From assembly GCA_964556475.1 (NCBI GenBank), contig CAZKVU010000005.1, positions 3,963 through 67,962 on the forward strand: 64,000 nt of DNA, in the 5' to 3' direction. This document shows, piece by piece, positions 33,696-43,539 of the stretch. A program made the position numbers and the translations under genes. The notes beneath the pieces are model-generated. The model did no database searches. It was not told where the DNA came from and saw nothing but the letters and a program-made list of their open reading frames with translations. Origin of the DNA: CAZKVU01 sp964556475 (GTDB lineage Bacteria; Patescibacteriota; Microgenomatia; UBA1406; HO2-37-13b). Within the stretch, counting starts at the first letter, position 1, and every line of letters begins with the position of its first letter.

Positions 33696-35483
33696 ATGCA
33701 ATTTCAAAAACTTGCTCATTATTTTGAAAGGATTGAGGGTACGCCTTCTCGTCTGGAAATGACGAAGATCCTTGCGGATTTATTCAAGGAAATCGAATTG
33801 GACGAAATGGATAAGGTCCTGTACCTCCTTCAGGGCCGATTGGCTCCACAATATGTTAAGATCGACTTCGGACTTGGTGAGAAAATGGTCCTTCGGTCTG
33901 TTGAGAAAGCCCTTAATGTTGATCATAAGGTTTTCATGAATGAATACAAAAAAGTTGGCGACATCGGAAAGACAGTTGAAGAATTTAAAAAATCGATACG
34001 GAGCATTATGGAGGTCGATTTAACGGTGACTCAGGTATTTGAAAAACTTTTTCTATTAGCAAAGGCGGCTGGGGAGGGATCTCAGGATGCGAAAATATCA
34101 CACTTGGTTGATTTGGTGCAATCGGTTGATGGATTGTCAGCTCGATATATCGTGCGTATTCCAACAAATACCTTAAGATTAGGTTTTTCAGACATGACCA
34201 TACTTGATGCTTTTTCATGGATGCTTACCGGGGATAAATCTTTACGAGAATCAATTCAGAAGGCTTATCATGTACGGCCAGATCTTGGTGAAATTGGAAA
34301 GATTGTAAAAAGGGACGGACTTAAAGGATTAAAGAATATTAAGCCACATGTATTTACACCTATTCTTATGATGAAGGCACAGCGCCTTCCGACAACAAAA
34401 GATATTGTTGAAAAAATTGGGCAGGGCGTCATAGAACCAAAATATGATGGTTTCCGGTTGCAAGCTCATTATAAAAAAAACGCGAAGGGCTCTGATGTTA
34501 AACTTTTTTCTCGAGGGCTTGAGGACGTTACGTACATGTACCCAGATATTGTTGAAGGTGTAAAAAAAGAGGTGAAGGCAGATGAAATGATCCTTGAAGG
34601 TGAGGCAATTGGGTTTGACGACCATACCGGTACCTTTTTACCTTTTCAGGAAACCGTCCAGCGAAAAAGAAAATACGATATTTCGGAAAAAGCAAAAGAA
34701 ATTCCACTCAAAATGTTTGTATTTGAGGTGCTCATGGTTAATGGATTGTCGCTGCTTGAAACGCCATTGAAGGATCGCGTTAAGGAGCTTCGCAAACATA
34801 TCACATTACACGACGATATTTTTAAAGATACTATTTTGATCTCTCCAGAAATTACAGCTGATAGTGAACAGCAAATCGATGTCATTTTTAATGATTCAAT
34901 TTCAAAGGGATTAGAAGGTGTTATGGTAAAGAAGCTTGATGGGACGTATCAACCAGGCGCACGAGGATGGAATTGGATTAAGTATAAACGGAGTTATTCG
35001 CACAAAATTAATGATACGATTGACTGCATTGTCATGGGGTATGATATTGGAAAAGGTAAACGGGCGGGTTTTGGCATCGGGGCATTTCTTGTAGGTGTAT
35101 ATGATCAGGAGTCTGATCAATTTAAAACGGTGGCAAAAATTGGTACAGGTCTTTCTGACGATGAATGGCGAGAGCTTAAGAAGCGGTCGGATGCACTTTC
35201 TTCACAAAAAAAACCTGCATTATACGACGTTGATAAAATTATGGACGTTGACGTGTGGGTAAAACCATATATTATTGTCGAGATTCGTGCAGATGAAATC
35301 ACGCGATCAAATATGCATACTGCAGGTCGAACGCTTAAACCTTCTAAAACAGGAAAAGCACAGGATGTCGATAATTTAGGCTATGCGTTAAGATTCCCTC
35401 GTCTGGAAAAATTCCGCACTGATAAAACACCTTCAGATGCAACCTCTGTTGCCGAAGTACAGGCGATGTTTGAAGCAAAATAA
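33696..35483 (+). CDS. lig: ATP-dependent DNA ligase, archaeal/eukaryal type
   Basis: 595-aa ligase with an N-terminal DNA-binding domain (about residues 1-220), the adenylation domain with Lys in EPKYDGFRLQ (motif I), then SRGLEDVT, EGEAIGFD (motif IV), FEVLMVNG, EGVMVKKLDGTY, and WNWIKYKRSY (motif V), and a C-terminal OB domain. Seals nicks in replication and repair. It is longer than the bacterial NHEJ or LigC types and close in layout to archaeal ligase I. Whether an NAD-type ligase exists elsewhere cannot be seen. Confidence 0.95.
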   Translation: MQFQKLAHYFERIEGTPSRLEMTKILADLFKEIELDEMDKVLYLLQGRLAPQYVKIDFGLGEKMVLRSVEKALNVDHKVFMNEYKKVGDIGKTVEEFKKSIRSIMEVDLTVTQVFEKLFLLAKAAGEGSQDAKISHLVDLVQSVDGLSARYIVRIPTNTLRLGFSDMTILDAFSWMLTGDKSLRESIQKAYHVRPDLGEIGKIVKRDGLKGLKNIKPHVFTPILMMKAQRLPTTKDIVEKIGQGVIEPKYDGFRLQAHYKKNAKGSDVKLFSRGLEDVTYMYPDIVEGVKKEVKADEMILEGEAIGFDDHTGTFLPFQETVQRKRKYDISEKAKEIPLKMFVFEVLMVNGLSLLETPLKDRVKELRKHITLHDDIFKDTILISPEITADSEQQIDVIFNDSISKGLEGVMVKKLDGTYQPGARGWNWIKYKRSYSHKINDTIDCIVMGYDIGKGKRAGFGIGAFLVGVYDQESDQFKTVAKIGTGLSDDEWRELKKRSDALSSQKKPALYDVDKIMDVDVWVKPYIIVEIRADEITRSNMHTAGRTLKPSKTGKAQDVDNLGYALRFPRLEKFRTDKTPSDATSVAEVQAMFEAK

Positions 35484-35487
35484 CAGA

Positions 35488-35784
35488 TTACTGCTTTGAC
35501 TCTTTTGTTTTTTTATTCTCTCGTTGTGAACTACGCTCTCGTTGAGCAATAAGCAGCATTATCATAAAGATTGCTGTTATGAAGGCCCAGGAGCAAATAA
35601 AATTCTCTACCCCATGAGCAAGCGACGGCCGGAAAAAATCAAAATCCAGAATATTATATATATTGAGCAAATCTAAATCGCCGGCTCGTAATGCCTGAAA
35701 TGCAATAATTGCCAGATGGACTGATGCACCAGCAAGTATAGTCTTTTTAAGAGCTAAAATAATGAGCTGTGTGTCTATTTTCAT
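35488..35784 (-). CDS. Small two-helix membrane protein
   Basis: 98 aa, not recognised. Hydrophobic segments near residues 8-30 and 62-82 and a highly charged C-terminus (RERSSQRENKKTKESKQ). The start overlaps the upstream glycosyltransferase stop by 4 nt, so it is translated from the same message. Confidence 0.65.
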   Translation of the reverse strand: MKIDTQLIILALKKTILAGASVHLAIIAFQALRAGDLDLLNIYNILDFDFFRPSLAHGVENFICSWAFITAIFMIMLLIAQRERSSQRENKKTKESKQ

Positions 35785-36953
35785 ATAAATTTTTGATAAT
35801 ATTCTTCAAACTGATGAGTGATTTCCCCTAATTCATATTTTTCATTAAATACTTTTAGAGAATTTGCGCTTAATGTATTTTTAAGCTTTTCATCGGTAAT
35901 AATTTTAAGCATATTGTGGGCAAAACCTTCAATATCATCTGGTCTTGAAAGCAAGCCAACATTCTTTATCATCTCACCTGTCCCCCTTTTAGCTGATCCG
36001 ACCGCCGGAAGTCCAAAAGCAAATGCTTCAATAAGTGAAACAGGTTGTAATTCAGAAATACTTGCAGTCGCGAACATATCAACCATCTGATAATAGCCTT
36101 CGGTTAACAATGGTTTTTGCTCTACTTCGCCATGGAAAATTACATCTTTTTTCAAACCAAGTTTATTGACGAGATCTTTTAGCAAAGGCAATGCTGGGCC
36201 TTTTCCAATAATAAGCAAATGTGTATCAGGTTGCTTCTTCAATACAATCTTAAAGCTTTTTATAAGTTGATCAATGTTTTTTTCATGTGAAACTCGGCCC
36301 ACATATAAAATGACATGCTCACGTAATTTAAGTTTCTTTTTGAGCTCTGCAACCTTCTCCGGTGACACTTTCTTTATTGTTTGTGTATCAAGCGAATTAT
36401 GAATGACGCTAATATTCTTAACAATACCTCGAGTAATCAACTCTTTTTTGGAAATTTCCGATGGAGTAACCACACCGTCAGTTAAATTAAAGTAGAACGT
36501 CGTATACTTCCATAAAACATTTGTTGTTATTTTTTGGAAGGTATCAACAAAGCCAATAACCTTCAAATATTCTGGCTCCATAAAATACCCGTGAAACGTA
36601 CCAATTACTGGTATCCCAAGCTGTTTTGCAATAATGATCCCTGCAATACCTGCTGAAGATGGTGATTGGAAGTGGATTATATCCGGTCTGAATTTTTTCG
36701 TCACTCTATATGCCTGATTAAATATTGGATATGAAAAACGAACTTCTGGATAAAAAAACACGGGGAATGATGGCAGATATTCTACATGAACGTTTTCAAC
36801 CTTGTATTGGATCGGTTTGTCTGTCTTAGCTTTTGGAGCAAAAATATAGATACGGTGCCCTTGTCTACTCAATCCAAGTACTTGATTAAGAAGTGCTGTT
36901 GTCACACCATTGAGGTGTGGCAGAAACATGTCTGTAAAAAATGCAATTTTCAT
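35781..36953 (-). CDS. GT4 family glycosyltransferase
   Basis: 390-aa GT-B transferase of the GT4 family. N-terminal KIAFFTDMFLPHLNGVTTAL is the acceptor loop; FHGYFMEPEYL and YVGRVSHEKNIDQLIKSF plus the E-x7-E in ISELQPVSLIEAFAFGLPAV are in place. Resembles phosphatidylinositol or diacylglycerol mannosyl/glucosyltransferases. Its preferred ATG (36953) follows GAAAGG; a longer in-frame start at 37049 is not supported. Confidence 0.88.
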   Translation of the reverse strand: MKIAFFTDMFLPHLNGVTTALLNQVLGLSRQGHRIYIFAPKAKTDKPIQYKVENVHVEYLPSFPVFFYPEVRFSYPIFNQAYRVTKKFRPDIIHFQSPSSAGIAGIIIAKQLGIPVIGTFHGYFMEPEYLKVIGFVDTFQKITTNVLWKYTTFYFNLTDGVVTPSEISKKELITRGIVKNISVIHNSLDTQTIKKVSPEKVAELKKKLKLREHVILYVGRVSHEKNIDQLIKSFKIVLKKQPDTHLLIIGKGPALPLLKDLVNKLGLKKDVIFHGEVEQKPLLTEGYYQMVDMFATASISELQPVSLIEAFAFGLPAVGSAKRGTGEMIKNVGLLSRPDDIEGFAHNMLKIITDEKLKNTLSANSLKVFNEKYELGEITHQFEEYYQKFI

Positions 36954-36996
36954 ACCTTTCAGCAGTATATTATAGCAATTTGATATTTTTTTTGGT

Positions 36997-37704
36997 TCAT
37001 ATTGAGAAAATAGACAATATCGGCTTGTGATCAGAATATTTTCCTTCAACGCGCTCGGTACTTACATGATGGATTTTTCTGAAGAGCACGTAGTCAAGCT
37101 TAAATGTGATTGGTACAAAGGGAATATTGCTCTTGAATGTGGCAAAAATATTGGTTGTTGACTCAGTAAATCCGTATTGTTTAAATATTTCTTCAAAATT
37201 GCTGCGATTATATGGGTAATTAAAATCACCAAGCATAACAGTTGCTTCGTTGGCTCCGTTAACATTTTGAAATGTTTCATGCATTTGCTTGTCCCTCAGT
37301 CGATTCATAGCATATGGAGATAGATGTATATTAATGATGTTCAGTTTTTTACCTTCAATTTCAAAAACTGTTTTAAGGACGGTTCTTTGCCTTCGCCCAC
37401 CATTAAGTACAAACTCGACCACTTCGACAAAGCCTGAAGGAAGATTAATCGAGTCAGTTCTAATAAGTTTAAAGTCCTTTCGTGAGGTGAAAGTAGCTAC
37501 ACCGAAAATGTCATTCCACTTCACACGAGAATTCGCATAGTCACACAAATCGAACCCGAGAGATTGAACATGAGCTAAATTTTCAAGAGATGTGTTTATC
37601 TCCTGCAGGCATAAAATATCTGGCTTATGTTTACTGATTAATGCTGGGAGTCTTTTTAGACCCTTATTAAAGTCCATATTAAATGTCATGACGGAAAAAT
37701 CCAT
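36997..37704 (-). CDS. Endonuclease/exonuclease/phosphatase (EEP) superfamily protein
   Basis: 235 aa. Metal and catalytic motifs: MTFNMDF, LCLQEIN, INIHLSPY, MLGDFNYPYN and the C-terminal YSDHKPIL. These match the Mg2+-dependent EEP fold. Could be a DNA-repair nuclease (ExoIII-like) or phosphodiesterase; no signal peptide. TATAAT lies 6 nt before its ATG. Confidence 0.88.
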   Translation of the reverse strand: MDFSVMTFNMDFNKGLKRLPALISKHKPDILCLQEINTSLENLAHVQSLGFDLCDYANSRVKWNDIFGVATFTSRKDFKLIRTDSINLPSGFVEVVEFVLNGGRRQRTVLKTVFEIEGKKLNIINIHLSPYAMNRLRDKQMHETFQNVNGANEATVMLGDFNYPYNRSNFEEIFKQYGFTESTTNIFATFKSNIPFVPITFKLDYVLFRKIHHVSTERVEGKYSDHKPILSIFSI

Positions 37705-37716
37705 AGTCTAATTATA
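37705..37716 (-). promoter_or_regulatory. Leaderless-type -10 box for the EEP gene
   Basis: Minus-strand TATAAT (37711-37716), 6 nt before the ATG at 37704. Confidence 0.5.
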
Positions 37717-37853
37717 TCGTATAGGTACAAAAAAACTTATCATCAAGTTATCCACAAAGTTTGTGTTATTTTATTTAGACCGTCGGAATAGTTTAAATAG
37801 GGACAATATTATTATCGGACGTCCTATATAAGAGATGTATTTTTCTATGGGAC

Positions 37854-37882
37854 TTGACAGCAAAATTGATGAGGTGTAGACT
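37854..37882 (+). promoter_or_regulatory. Promoter for a 47-aa ORF
   Basis: Perfect TTGACA (37854-37859), a 17-nt spacer and TAGACT (37877-37882), 6 nt before the ATG at 37889. Confidence 0.55.
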
Positions 37883-37888
37883 CGAGAT

Positions 37889-38032
37889 ATGAAAATAAAT
37901 GTCAAAGCTCATTCACGAAAACTGCTCTCAATAGCTGCAGCAAATAAAGCTTTGCTTTTGTTTACAAAGGGTCAGTTCGAGGAAATAAAGAACAGAAAAA
38001 TGGCTGTTCCAGTAACGTTGTATCGTTTATAA
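37889..38032 (+). CDS. 47-aa basic protein of unknown function
   Basis: Short ORF (begins MKINVKAHSRKLLSIAAANK) behind a consensus promoter at leaderless spacing. It has no membrane segment and is rich in Lys and Ala. It resembles nothing I know. It sits in a 487-nt stretch (37705-38191) that otherwise holds no gene but contains a repeat and a possible hairpin. Confidence 0.45.
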   Translation: MKINVKAHSRKLLSIAAANKALLLFTKGQFEEIKNRKMAVPVTLYRL

Positions 38033-38041
38033 GGCATATGT

Positions 38042-38053
38042 CCTTTTATGGGT
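38042..38053 (+). repeat. 12-nt direct repeat, copy 1
   Basis: CCTTTTATGGGT, followed by ACGAGGA and then AATTTAA. A second copy begins 99 nt later. Confidence 0.55.
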
Positions 38054-38098
38054 ACGAGGAACTGAATTTAAGGGTAAACGAGGATATAAAAAATAAAG

Positions 38099-38140
38099 AG
38101 CATCACTACCGTTCGCAATAGCTACGACGAATAGTAATGC
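38099..38140 (+). other. Imperfect inverted repeat in intergenic DNA
   Basis: GCATCACTACC near 38099 pairs with TAGTAATGC ending at 38140 (GCAT/ATGC and ACTA/TAGT with one mismatch), with partly complementary inner arms. It separates the two 12-nt repeats. Could be a noncoding RNA hairpin or a remnant. Confidence 0.4.
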
Positions 38141-38152
38141 CCTTTTATGGGT
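38141..38152 (+). repeat. 12-nt direct repeat, copy 2
   Basis: CCTTTTATGGGT, followed by CTCCGAGGATCGGAGTTAA. Shares CGAGGA and a closing TTAA with copy 1, which extends the similarity beyond 12 nt. Confidence 0.55.
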
Positions 38153-38191
38153 CTCCGAGGATCGGAGTTAATATACTTTTTATCAAAATAC

Positions 38192-40375
38192 TTATATGCT
38201 GTCAAGGGGTATTTTGTAGAGTTGTACTTTTCTATTTGATGATTCAAAAATAAGCTGTCCTAGAGCCTCAAACTTATCTTCATATAATGTGGTGTATCGA
38301 GACCTTTCATTTGGGCCAATAATTACATAGCTGATATTGAATTTCTTTAAGAGCCCTTTGGTTTCAGCAATATCGTGACTGGTATAAATCGCCTGTATAC
38401 TGGGTATGAGTTTCCCTACCACGTCTGGATTGCCTCTCCAAAGCCACTGGTGTACATACCAGCCCGCAATGGTGGGTATGCCCGTATATGCAGATACTAA
38501 ATTAAAGTCAGTGTAGGAATCTCCTTGTGCCTCCAGAAGTACTGTATTACTGTAAACCTGTGTCCCATTAAGGAAATCAATCACCTCTTTATATTCCGGG
38601 TAATCATTTTTCATCCATGCTGATCCATCAAGTGTTGGTTGCCTCATCTGATTGGCATAGAATGAATTGATTGCAAAATTTGGGTAAATTGCAACCAGTA
38701 TAAAAAGAGGAATCCACATAACAAGGTAAATTTTATGAACAAAAGGTTCATTATCGACATTATGTTTGATCGTGGTGAAGACATATGCGCTTGCAATTCC
38801 CATCATAATAAAAGCCTGATAACCCAACTTAAACATGGTATTCGCCCTGAAGTGTGATGGATATATATCTTTTGCGTAAATAAATTCAGGCAGAATAATC
38901 AGAATTGTTCCGACAAAGAACAGGATGAAAATAAACAGTTCAGTTTGATTGACTTCCTTTTTACTTTTTAATTTATATATAGCAAAAGAAATAAAGTTGA
39001 ACCAGAAGAAGCCCCAGAGTGTTAAAAGCATCCACCATTGAGAAATTTGACATTTACCCTGTTCAAACGTGAATGGCCCGAGTTTTTGCATTTTAACGAA
39101 CATAGCAGGAGCGCAGTTAACCCCAATGCTTGATGAAAATGGTTCGAAATTGATTGTAAAAGGTAAACTGGAAATAATAAATGTGACGATAACAATCGCC
39201 AGATTAATAAGTAAATCACGCGAAAATCCAAAAACAATCAAAAAGACGACGCCTGTTAAAAGTAAATAAATAATTGCGTCAAAAGCATTAGTCATATAAT
39301 GAACCCCGATAAGAAATCCAATCATAATAGGCCACATATAATTAATCGGCTGTTTGAGCTTTATGAAGATATTGCGAATGTCAAAGGATTGAGCAATTTT
39401 ATGTTCGATGAAAAATACATATATAACCGCAATAGTTAGCAGCACAAAAGGAATGTCAAACACATGGCCGTGTAAATCCGCAACAACATATGAATACAAG
39501 GGAAATTCGTGTATTGTAAATGGAATAAATCGTGTTGCATTAGGATACCAATAGGATTCACTCAAACGATTCAATAAGATTTTAGGATTAAGGAATTCAG
39601 ATAGTGTGTATTTTGAAGCGAGCTGCCAGAAAGGAACAGCTTTGTCAGTGTCGTAGCCTTTAGTAAATGCGTAGATCGTATGAAGATTACCCCCAAGATT
39701 AACAAGGAACGAGCCAATAAAACCTGTTAAAAGCGATTTTTTTATATTATGTTTGAATGCGCGATATGCAATATTGAATCCCAGTGAAAATGTTTGCGTA
39801 ATACCAAGCGCAAAGATTGTTGCAAGGATGAGATTGTATGTTACGTTTGAAGGAATCTGTGATAGCTTTGATAAAAATGCACCACTGATGTGCCCAAAGT
39901 AATAATAATTAATTGATTTTCCGGCGAGCCACATATCCTGCGCTGGTAGATATGGTCCACGGAGTACTGAATTCATAAATCCAAAATCCATAAATTTCTC
40001 AAGACCACGAATATCAGATTGATGACTCCGTATATATACCCAGGAAAGAAATGCAAAAAGGAAAAGAATCTCCTCACCAATGATAAAAATAAGCGGCTGT
40101 TGTTTTTTATCAAGAGGGAATTTTTTATGAACCCTGTAATTAACGTATAAAGCAATAATAGTAACTATACCGATACCCAGCATGTCAAAAGGAATAATAT
40201 GGAGGCTTGAAATTAGGAACAGTCCATATGTTAACAAAAGTATTGCAATTGCTTTGCTAAACGGATAACCAAAATCAAAAAAAGATTTAAATAATGTTCG
40301 AGTAATTGGAACAAAAATGAGTCCCAGAATAAAAAGCATTATGTACCACAAGAGTACTGGAAAAAACCATTCCAT
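38192..40375 (-). CDS. DUF2298 polytopic membrane protein
   Basis: 727-aa protein with more than ten hydrophobic segments. The DUF2298 signature EKFMDFGFMNSVLRG, DMWLAGKSINYYYFGH and VADLHGHVFDIPF, with late loop HFRANTMFKLGYQAF, is clear. Members are large membrane proteins of CPR, Chloroflexi and archaea that resemble GT-C transferases, probably lipid-linked sugar users. The ATG at 40375 is preferred over a GTG at 40381. Divergent from valS. Confidence 0.88.
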   Translation of the reverse strand: MEWFFPVLLWYIMLFILGLIFVPITRTLFKSFFDFGYPFSKAIAILLLTYGLFLISSLHIIPFDMLGIGIVTIIALYVNYRVHKKFPLDKKQQPLIFIIGEEILFLFAFLSWVYIRSHQSDIRGLEKFMDFGFMNSVLRGPYLPAQDMWLAGKSINYYYFGHISGAFLSKLSQIPSNVTYNLILATIFALGITQTFSLGFNIAYRAFKHNIKKSLLTGFIGSFLVNLGGNLHTIYAFTKGYDTDKAVPFWQLASKYTLSEFLNPKILLNRLSESYWYPNATRFIPFTIHEFPLYSYVVADLHGHVFDIPFVLLTIAVIYVFFIEHKIAQSFDIRNIFIKLKQPINYMWPIMIGFLIGVHYMTNAFDAIIYLLLTGVVFLIVFGFSRDLLINLAIVIVTFIISSLPFTINFEPFSSSIGVNCAPAMFVKMQKLGPFTFEQGKCQISQWWMLLTLWGFFWFNFISFAIYKLKSKKEVNQTELFIFILFFVGTILIILPEFIYAKDIYPSHFRANTMFKLGYQAFIMMGIASAYVFTTIKHNVDNEPFVHKIYLVMWIPLFILVAIYPNFAINSFYANQMRQPTLDGSAWMKNDYPEYKEVIDFLNGTQVYSNTVLLEAQGDSYTDFNLVSAYTGIPTIAGWYVHQWLWRGNPDVVGKLIPSIQAIYTSHDIAETKGLLKKFNISYVIIGPNERSRYTTLYEDKFEALGQLIFESSNRKVQLYKIPLDSI

Positions 40376-40421
40376 GATCACACGATATCGGTTTTAGATT
40401 GAAATTACAACCCTTTTTTGA

Positions 40422-40434
40422 TATATTTGCGCTT
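40422..40434 (+). promoter_or_regulatory. Leaderless-type -10 box for valS
   Basis: TATATT (40422-40427), 7 nt before the ATG at 40435; this supports 40435 over the upstream frame start at 40399. Confidence 0.45.
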
Positions 40435-42552
40435 ATGAATGGCGCATTTATTCCCCACGAATGGGAAACCTCATTATACACTTTTTGGGAAAAAAAAGGC
40501 TACTTCAAAGCTCACGTAAATTCAGAAAAAGAACCATTCTGTATTATTTTACCGCCACCAAATGCTAATGCAGATCTCCATGTTGGACATGCTATGTATG
40601 TGTATGAAGATATTATGATCCGTTATAACAAGCTCAAAGGTAAAGAGGTGCTCTGGTTACCCGGTGCTGATCATGCAGGTTTTGAAACTCAGTTTGTGTA
40701 TGAAAAACATTTAGCAAAACAAGGAAAAAGCAGATTTGATTTCGATCGTGAAACATTATTTAAAGATATTTGGGATTTTGTCATGGCAAACCGCGAAACC
40801 ATGGAGAATCAATTACGAAAATTAGGATTTGCACTTGACTGGTCAAAGAAAAAATTCACCATGGATGACGATATTGTGAAGATTGTTTACCAAACATTTA
40901 AGCGCATGCATGATGATGAGTTGATTTATCGAGGTTTAAAGCTCGTTAATTACTGCACGTTTGACGGTACTTCTTTTTCTGATTTGGAGGTTGTGTATGC
41001 TGATAAAAAAACAAGTCTGTGGTATTTACGATATCCGCTTACTGATAATCCTGAACAGCATATTATTGTTGCAACGACCCGTCCTGAAACAATGCTCGGG
41101 GATACAGCCGTTGCTGTTAATCCTAAAGACGCACGATTTAAGGATTATATCGGTAAAACGGTGAAATTGCCGATCACTGGCCGCGAGATTCCGATTATTG
41201 CAGATGACATGGTTGATATGGAGTTTGGAACTGGAGCAGTGAAGGTTACACCGGCGCATGATCCAAATGATTGGGAAGCAGGTCAAAGACATCATCTAGA
41301 AGTAATACAGGTAATTGGTTTTGATGGAAAAATGACTGCTGAAGCAGGCAAAGAGTATGAAGGCATGTATGGAAAACAGGCTCGGGTAAAAATTGTCGAA
41401 GAACTTGAAAAGCAGGGTTTCTTAGATAAAGTTGCAGAATACGAACACCGCGTTGGAACATGTTATAAATGTGGTAACCCGATTCAGCCTCTACCTCGCG
41501 AGCAGTGGTTTATTAAAGTCCGCCCTCTTGCTGAAAATGCAAAGAAAGCCGTCGCTGATGGGCGCATAAGTCTTTATCCGAACCGTTTTGTTAAAGTGTT
41601 TGATGATTGGCTTGATAAGTTCCATGACTGGAATATCTCCCGGCAGATTGTATGGGGTATTCAGATTCCTGCATGGCAATGTTCTGCCTGTTCCGAATGG
41701 GTTGTGACAGATGGTGAAGTGCCATCAGAATGTCCTCACTGTCATGGAAAAAAACTTGTCCAGGATAGCGACACCTTTGATACATGGTTTTCGTCGTCAC
41801 AGTGGCCTTTTGCAACTTTACAATCACTCGGGGATGAATTGTATCAATATTTTTATCCGACAACTGTCATGGAAACAGGGTATGACATTTTACCTGCTTG
41901 GGTAGTTCGAATGGCAATGGTCGGCATATATGCAACTGGAGATGTTCCATTTCATCATGTTTTCTTACACGGAATGGTTCGTGATAAAAAAGGTCAAAAA
42001 ATGAGCAAGAGCAAAGGAAATGTTGTCAATCCGATGGATATGATTGAAAAATATGGAGCAGACGCATTACGTGCAACGCTTCTTTTTCAATCGTCAGAAG
42101 GTGGTGATGTGAATTTTTCAGAAGACAAGATTACGGGAATGCGTAATTTTACGAATAAAGTATGGAATATCGGCAGATTTATTAAATTAATGAAAGATGA
42201 AGGAAAAACCAATTCTCATGAAAATGGTAATAATGCTGCTGAAATCCTCCATCAACTCCAAAAAGAATTTGCTGATGTTAAATCAAAAGCACTTTCAGAT
42301 ATGGATAATATGAAATTTTCAATCGCATTTAATGATTTGTATGAATTTTTATGGCATCGATACGCTGATTTTTATATTGAGGAGTTGAAAGATGCGGCGC
42401 GATCTGGTAATATTGAAGTTCTTGAGGGCCTTGAGGAAATATATACTCAGACGCTCAAAATTCTTCATCCATATATACCGTTTGTAACAGAAGCAGTATG
42501 GAAATCATTTTATGGAGAAGAAGCATCGATTTTAGATAACATTATTAATTAA
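40435..42552 (+). CDS. valS: Valyl-tRNA synthetase, short form
   Basis: 705-aa class I synthetase that charges tRNA-Val. HIGH motif is HVGHA in PNANADLHVGHAM, KMSKS is KMSKSKGN; the editing domain (TTRPETMLGDTAVAVNP, TPAHDPND) is present. Zinc-binding CYKCGN and CSAC...CPHCHG loops are seen. Shorter than E. coli ValRS (951 aa) because the C-terminal coiled coil is missing, as is common in small-genome lineages. Confidence 0.95.
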   Translation: MNGAFIPHEWETSLYTFWEKKGYFKAHVNSEKEPFCIILPPPNANADLHVGHAMYVYEDIMIRYNKLKGKEVLWLPGADHAGFETQFVYEKHLAKQGKSRFDFDRETLFKDIWDFVMANRETMENQLRKLGFALDWSKKKFTMDDDIVKIVYQTFKRMHDDELIYRGLKLVNYCTFDGTSFSDLEVVYADKKTSLWYLRYPLTDNPEQHIIVATTRPETMLGDTAVAVNPKDARFKDYIGKTVKLPITGREIPIIADDMVDMEFGTGAVKVTPAHDPNDWEAGQRHHLEVIQVIGFDGKMTAEAGKEYEGMYGKQARVKIVEELEKQGFLDKVAEYEHRVGTCYKCGNPIQPLPREQWFIKVRPLAENAKKAVADGRISLYPNRFVKVFDDWLDKFHDWNISRQIVWGIQIPAWQCSACSEWVVTDGEVPSECPHCHGKKLVQDSDTFDTWFSSSQWPFATLQSLGDELYQYFYPTTVMETGYDILPAWVVRMAMVGIYATGDVPFHHVFLHGMVRDKKGQKMSKSKGNVVNPMDMIEKYGADALRATLLFQSSEGGDVNFSEDKITGMRNFTNKVWNIGRFIKLMKDEGKTNSHENGNNAAEILHQLQKEFADVKSKALSDMDNMKFSIAFNDLYEFLWHRYADFYIEELKDAARSGNIEVLEGLEEIYTQTLKILHPYIPFVTEAVWKSFYGEEASILDNIIN

Positions 42553-42560
42553 TAGCCAAC

Positions 42561-42701
42561 ATGTCGAAGCGAACATATCAACCAAAAAAACTGAAAAGAG
42601 TACGCAAACATGGATTTCTTGCGAAAAACAGCACAAAATCCGGAAGATTGGTCATGAAAAAAAGACAACAAAAGGGTAGGGCTCGAATAGCTTTGTCATA
42701 A
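42561..42701 (+). CDS. rpmH: Ribosomal protein L34
   Basis: 46-aa basic protein with the L34 pattern: KRTYQPKKLKRVRKHGFLAK, then GRLVMKKRQQKGRARIALS. Usually the gene is followed by rnpA; here yidC follows directly. Confidence 0.92.
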   Translation: MSKRTYQPKKLKRVRKHGFLAKNSTKSGRLVMKKRQQKGRARIALS

Positions 42702-42708
42702 CCTTTAC

Positions 42709-43539
42709 ATGGGAGACATATTTCATATCATCCTTGTTAACCCAACAGCAAATATCCTTCTTTTGTTTTTGTATATATTCACATCACTAAGTATTCCTGG
42801 AGCATTCGGATGGGCAATTCTTGCTCTTACCAGCACTGTTCGTTTGATTTTCAATCCATTTTATGAGAAACAAACAAAAATGGCTCAGGAAATGGCTGCA
42901 TTAAAGCCGCACATGGAGCAGTTGGAAAAAAAGTATAAGAATGACAAACAGCAACTCCAGAAAGAGCAGCTTAAACTCTATCAGGAAAGAGGACTTAATC
43001 CGGCAGCAGGCTGTATTGTTGCAATAGTTCAAATACCATTCTTTATAGCTTTATATAGAGTTATTTTGATGTTCCTCAATGGTAATACTCAAAAAGCTAT
43101 TGATGGTATTAATAAGTCTGTTTATTTTGACGCGCTCAAAATTTCAAAAATTGATCCATGGTTTTTTGGTTTCAGCTTAACAACTGCACCATCACACTTT
43201 AAAGAAGCAGGATGGTACTATTTACTCGTCCCAGTTGTGACTGCTTTCTTGCAGTATTATCAGGTAAAGATGCAACAGTCCCCTTCTACTCCAGCAGCTC
43301 CACTAAAAGAATCTAAAAAAGTCGAAAAGAAAGATCAGAAGAAAGATAAAAAAGGTGGTCCGGATGACTTCCAAAGCATTATGCAAAAGCAAATGTTATT
43401 TATGTTTCCACTGATGATCGGATATTTTTCATATATTCTTCCTGTTGGCTTGGCGATATACTGGAATATATTTTCACTCTTTAGCATTTATCAGTACAAA
43501 CAAAGTTCATGGAAAACCAAGAAAGAATCAAAGAACTAA
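42709..43539 (+). CDS. yidC: YidC/Oxa1 membrane protein insertase
   Basis: 276-aa insertase that folds membrane proteins with or without the Sec channel. Hydrophobic segments at about residues 12-33, 36-52 (GWAILALTSTVRLIFNPF), 100-122 (NPAAGCIVAIVQIPFFIALYRVIL), 165-185 and 225-262. The conserved Arg (STVRLIF) in the hydrophilic groove is present. A Lys-rich insert KKVEKKDQKKDKKGG precedes the last helices. Short Gram-positive-like form without periplasmic domain. Confidence 0.93.
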   Translation: MGDIFHIILVNPTANILLLFLYIFTSLSIPGAFGWAILALTSTVRLIFNPFYEKQTKMAQEMAALKPHMEQLEKKYKNDKQQLQKEQLKLYQERGLNPAAGCIVAIVQIPFFIALYRVILMFLNGNTQKAIDGINKSVYFDALKISKIDPWFFGFSLTTAPSHFKEAGWYYLLVPVVTAFLQYYQVKMQQSPSTPAAPLKESKKVEKKDQKKDKKGGPDDFQSIMQKQMLFMFPLMIGYFSYILPVGLAIYWNIFSLFSIYQYKQSSWKTKKESKN

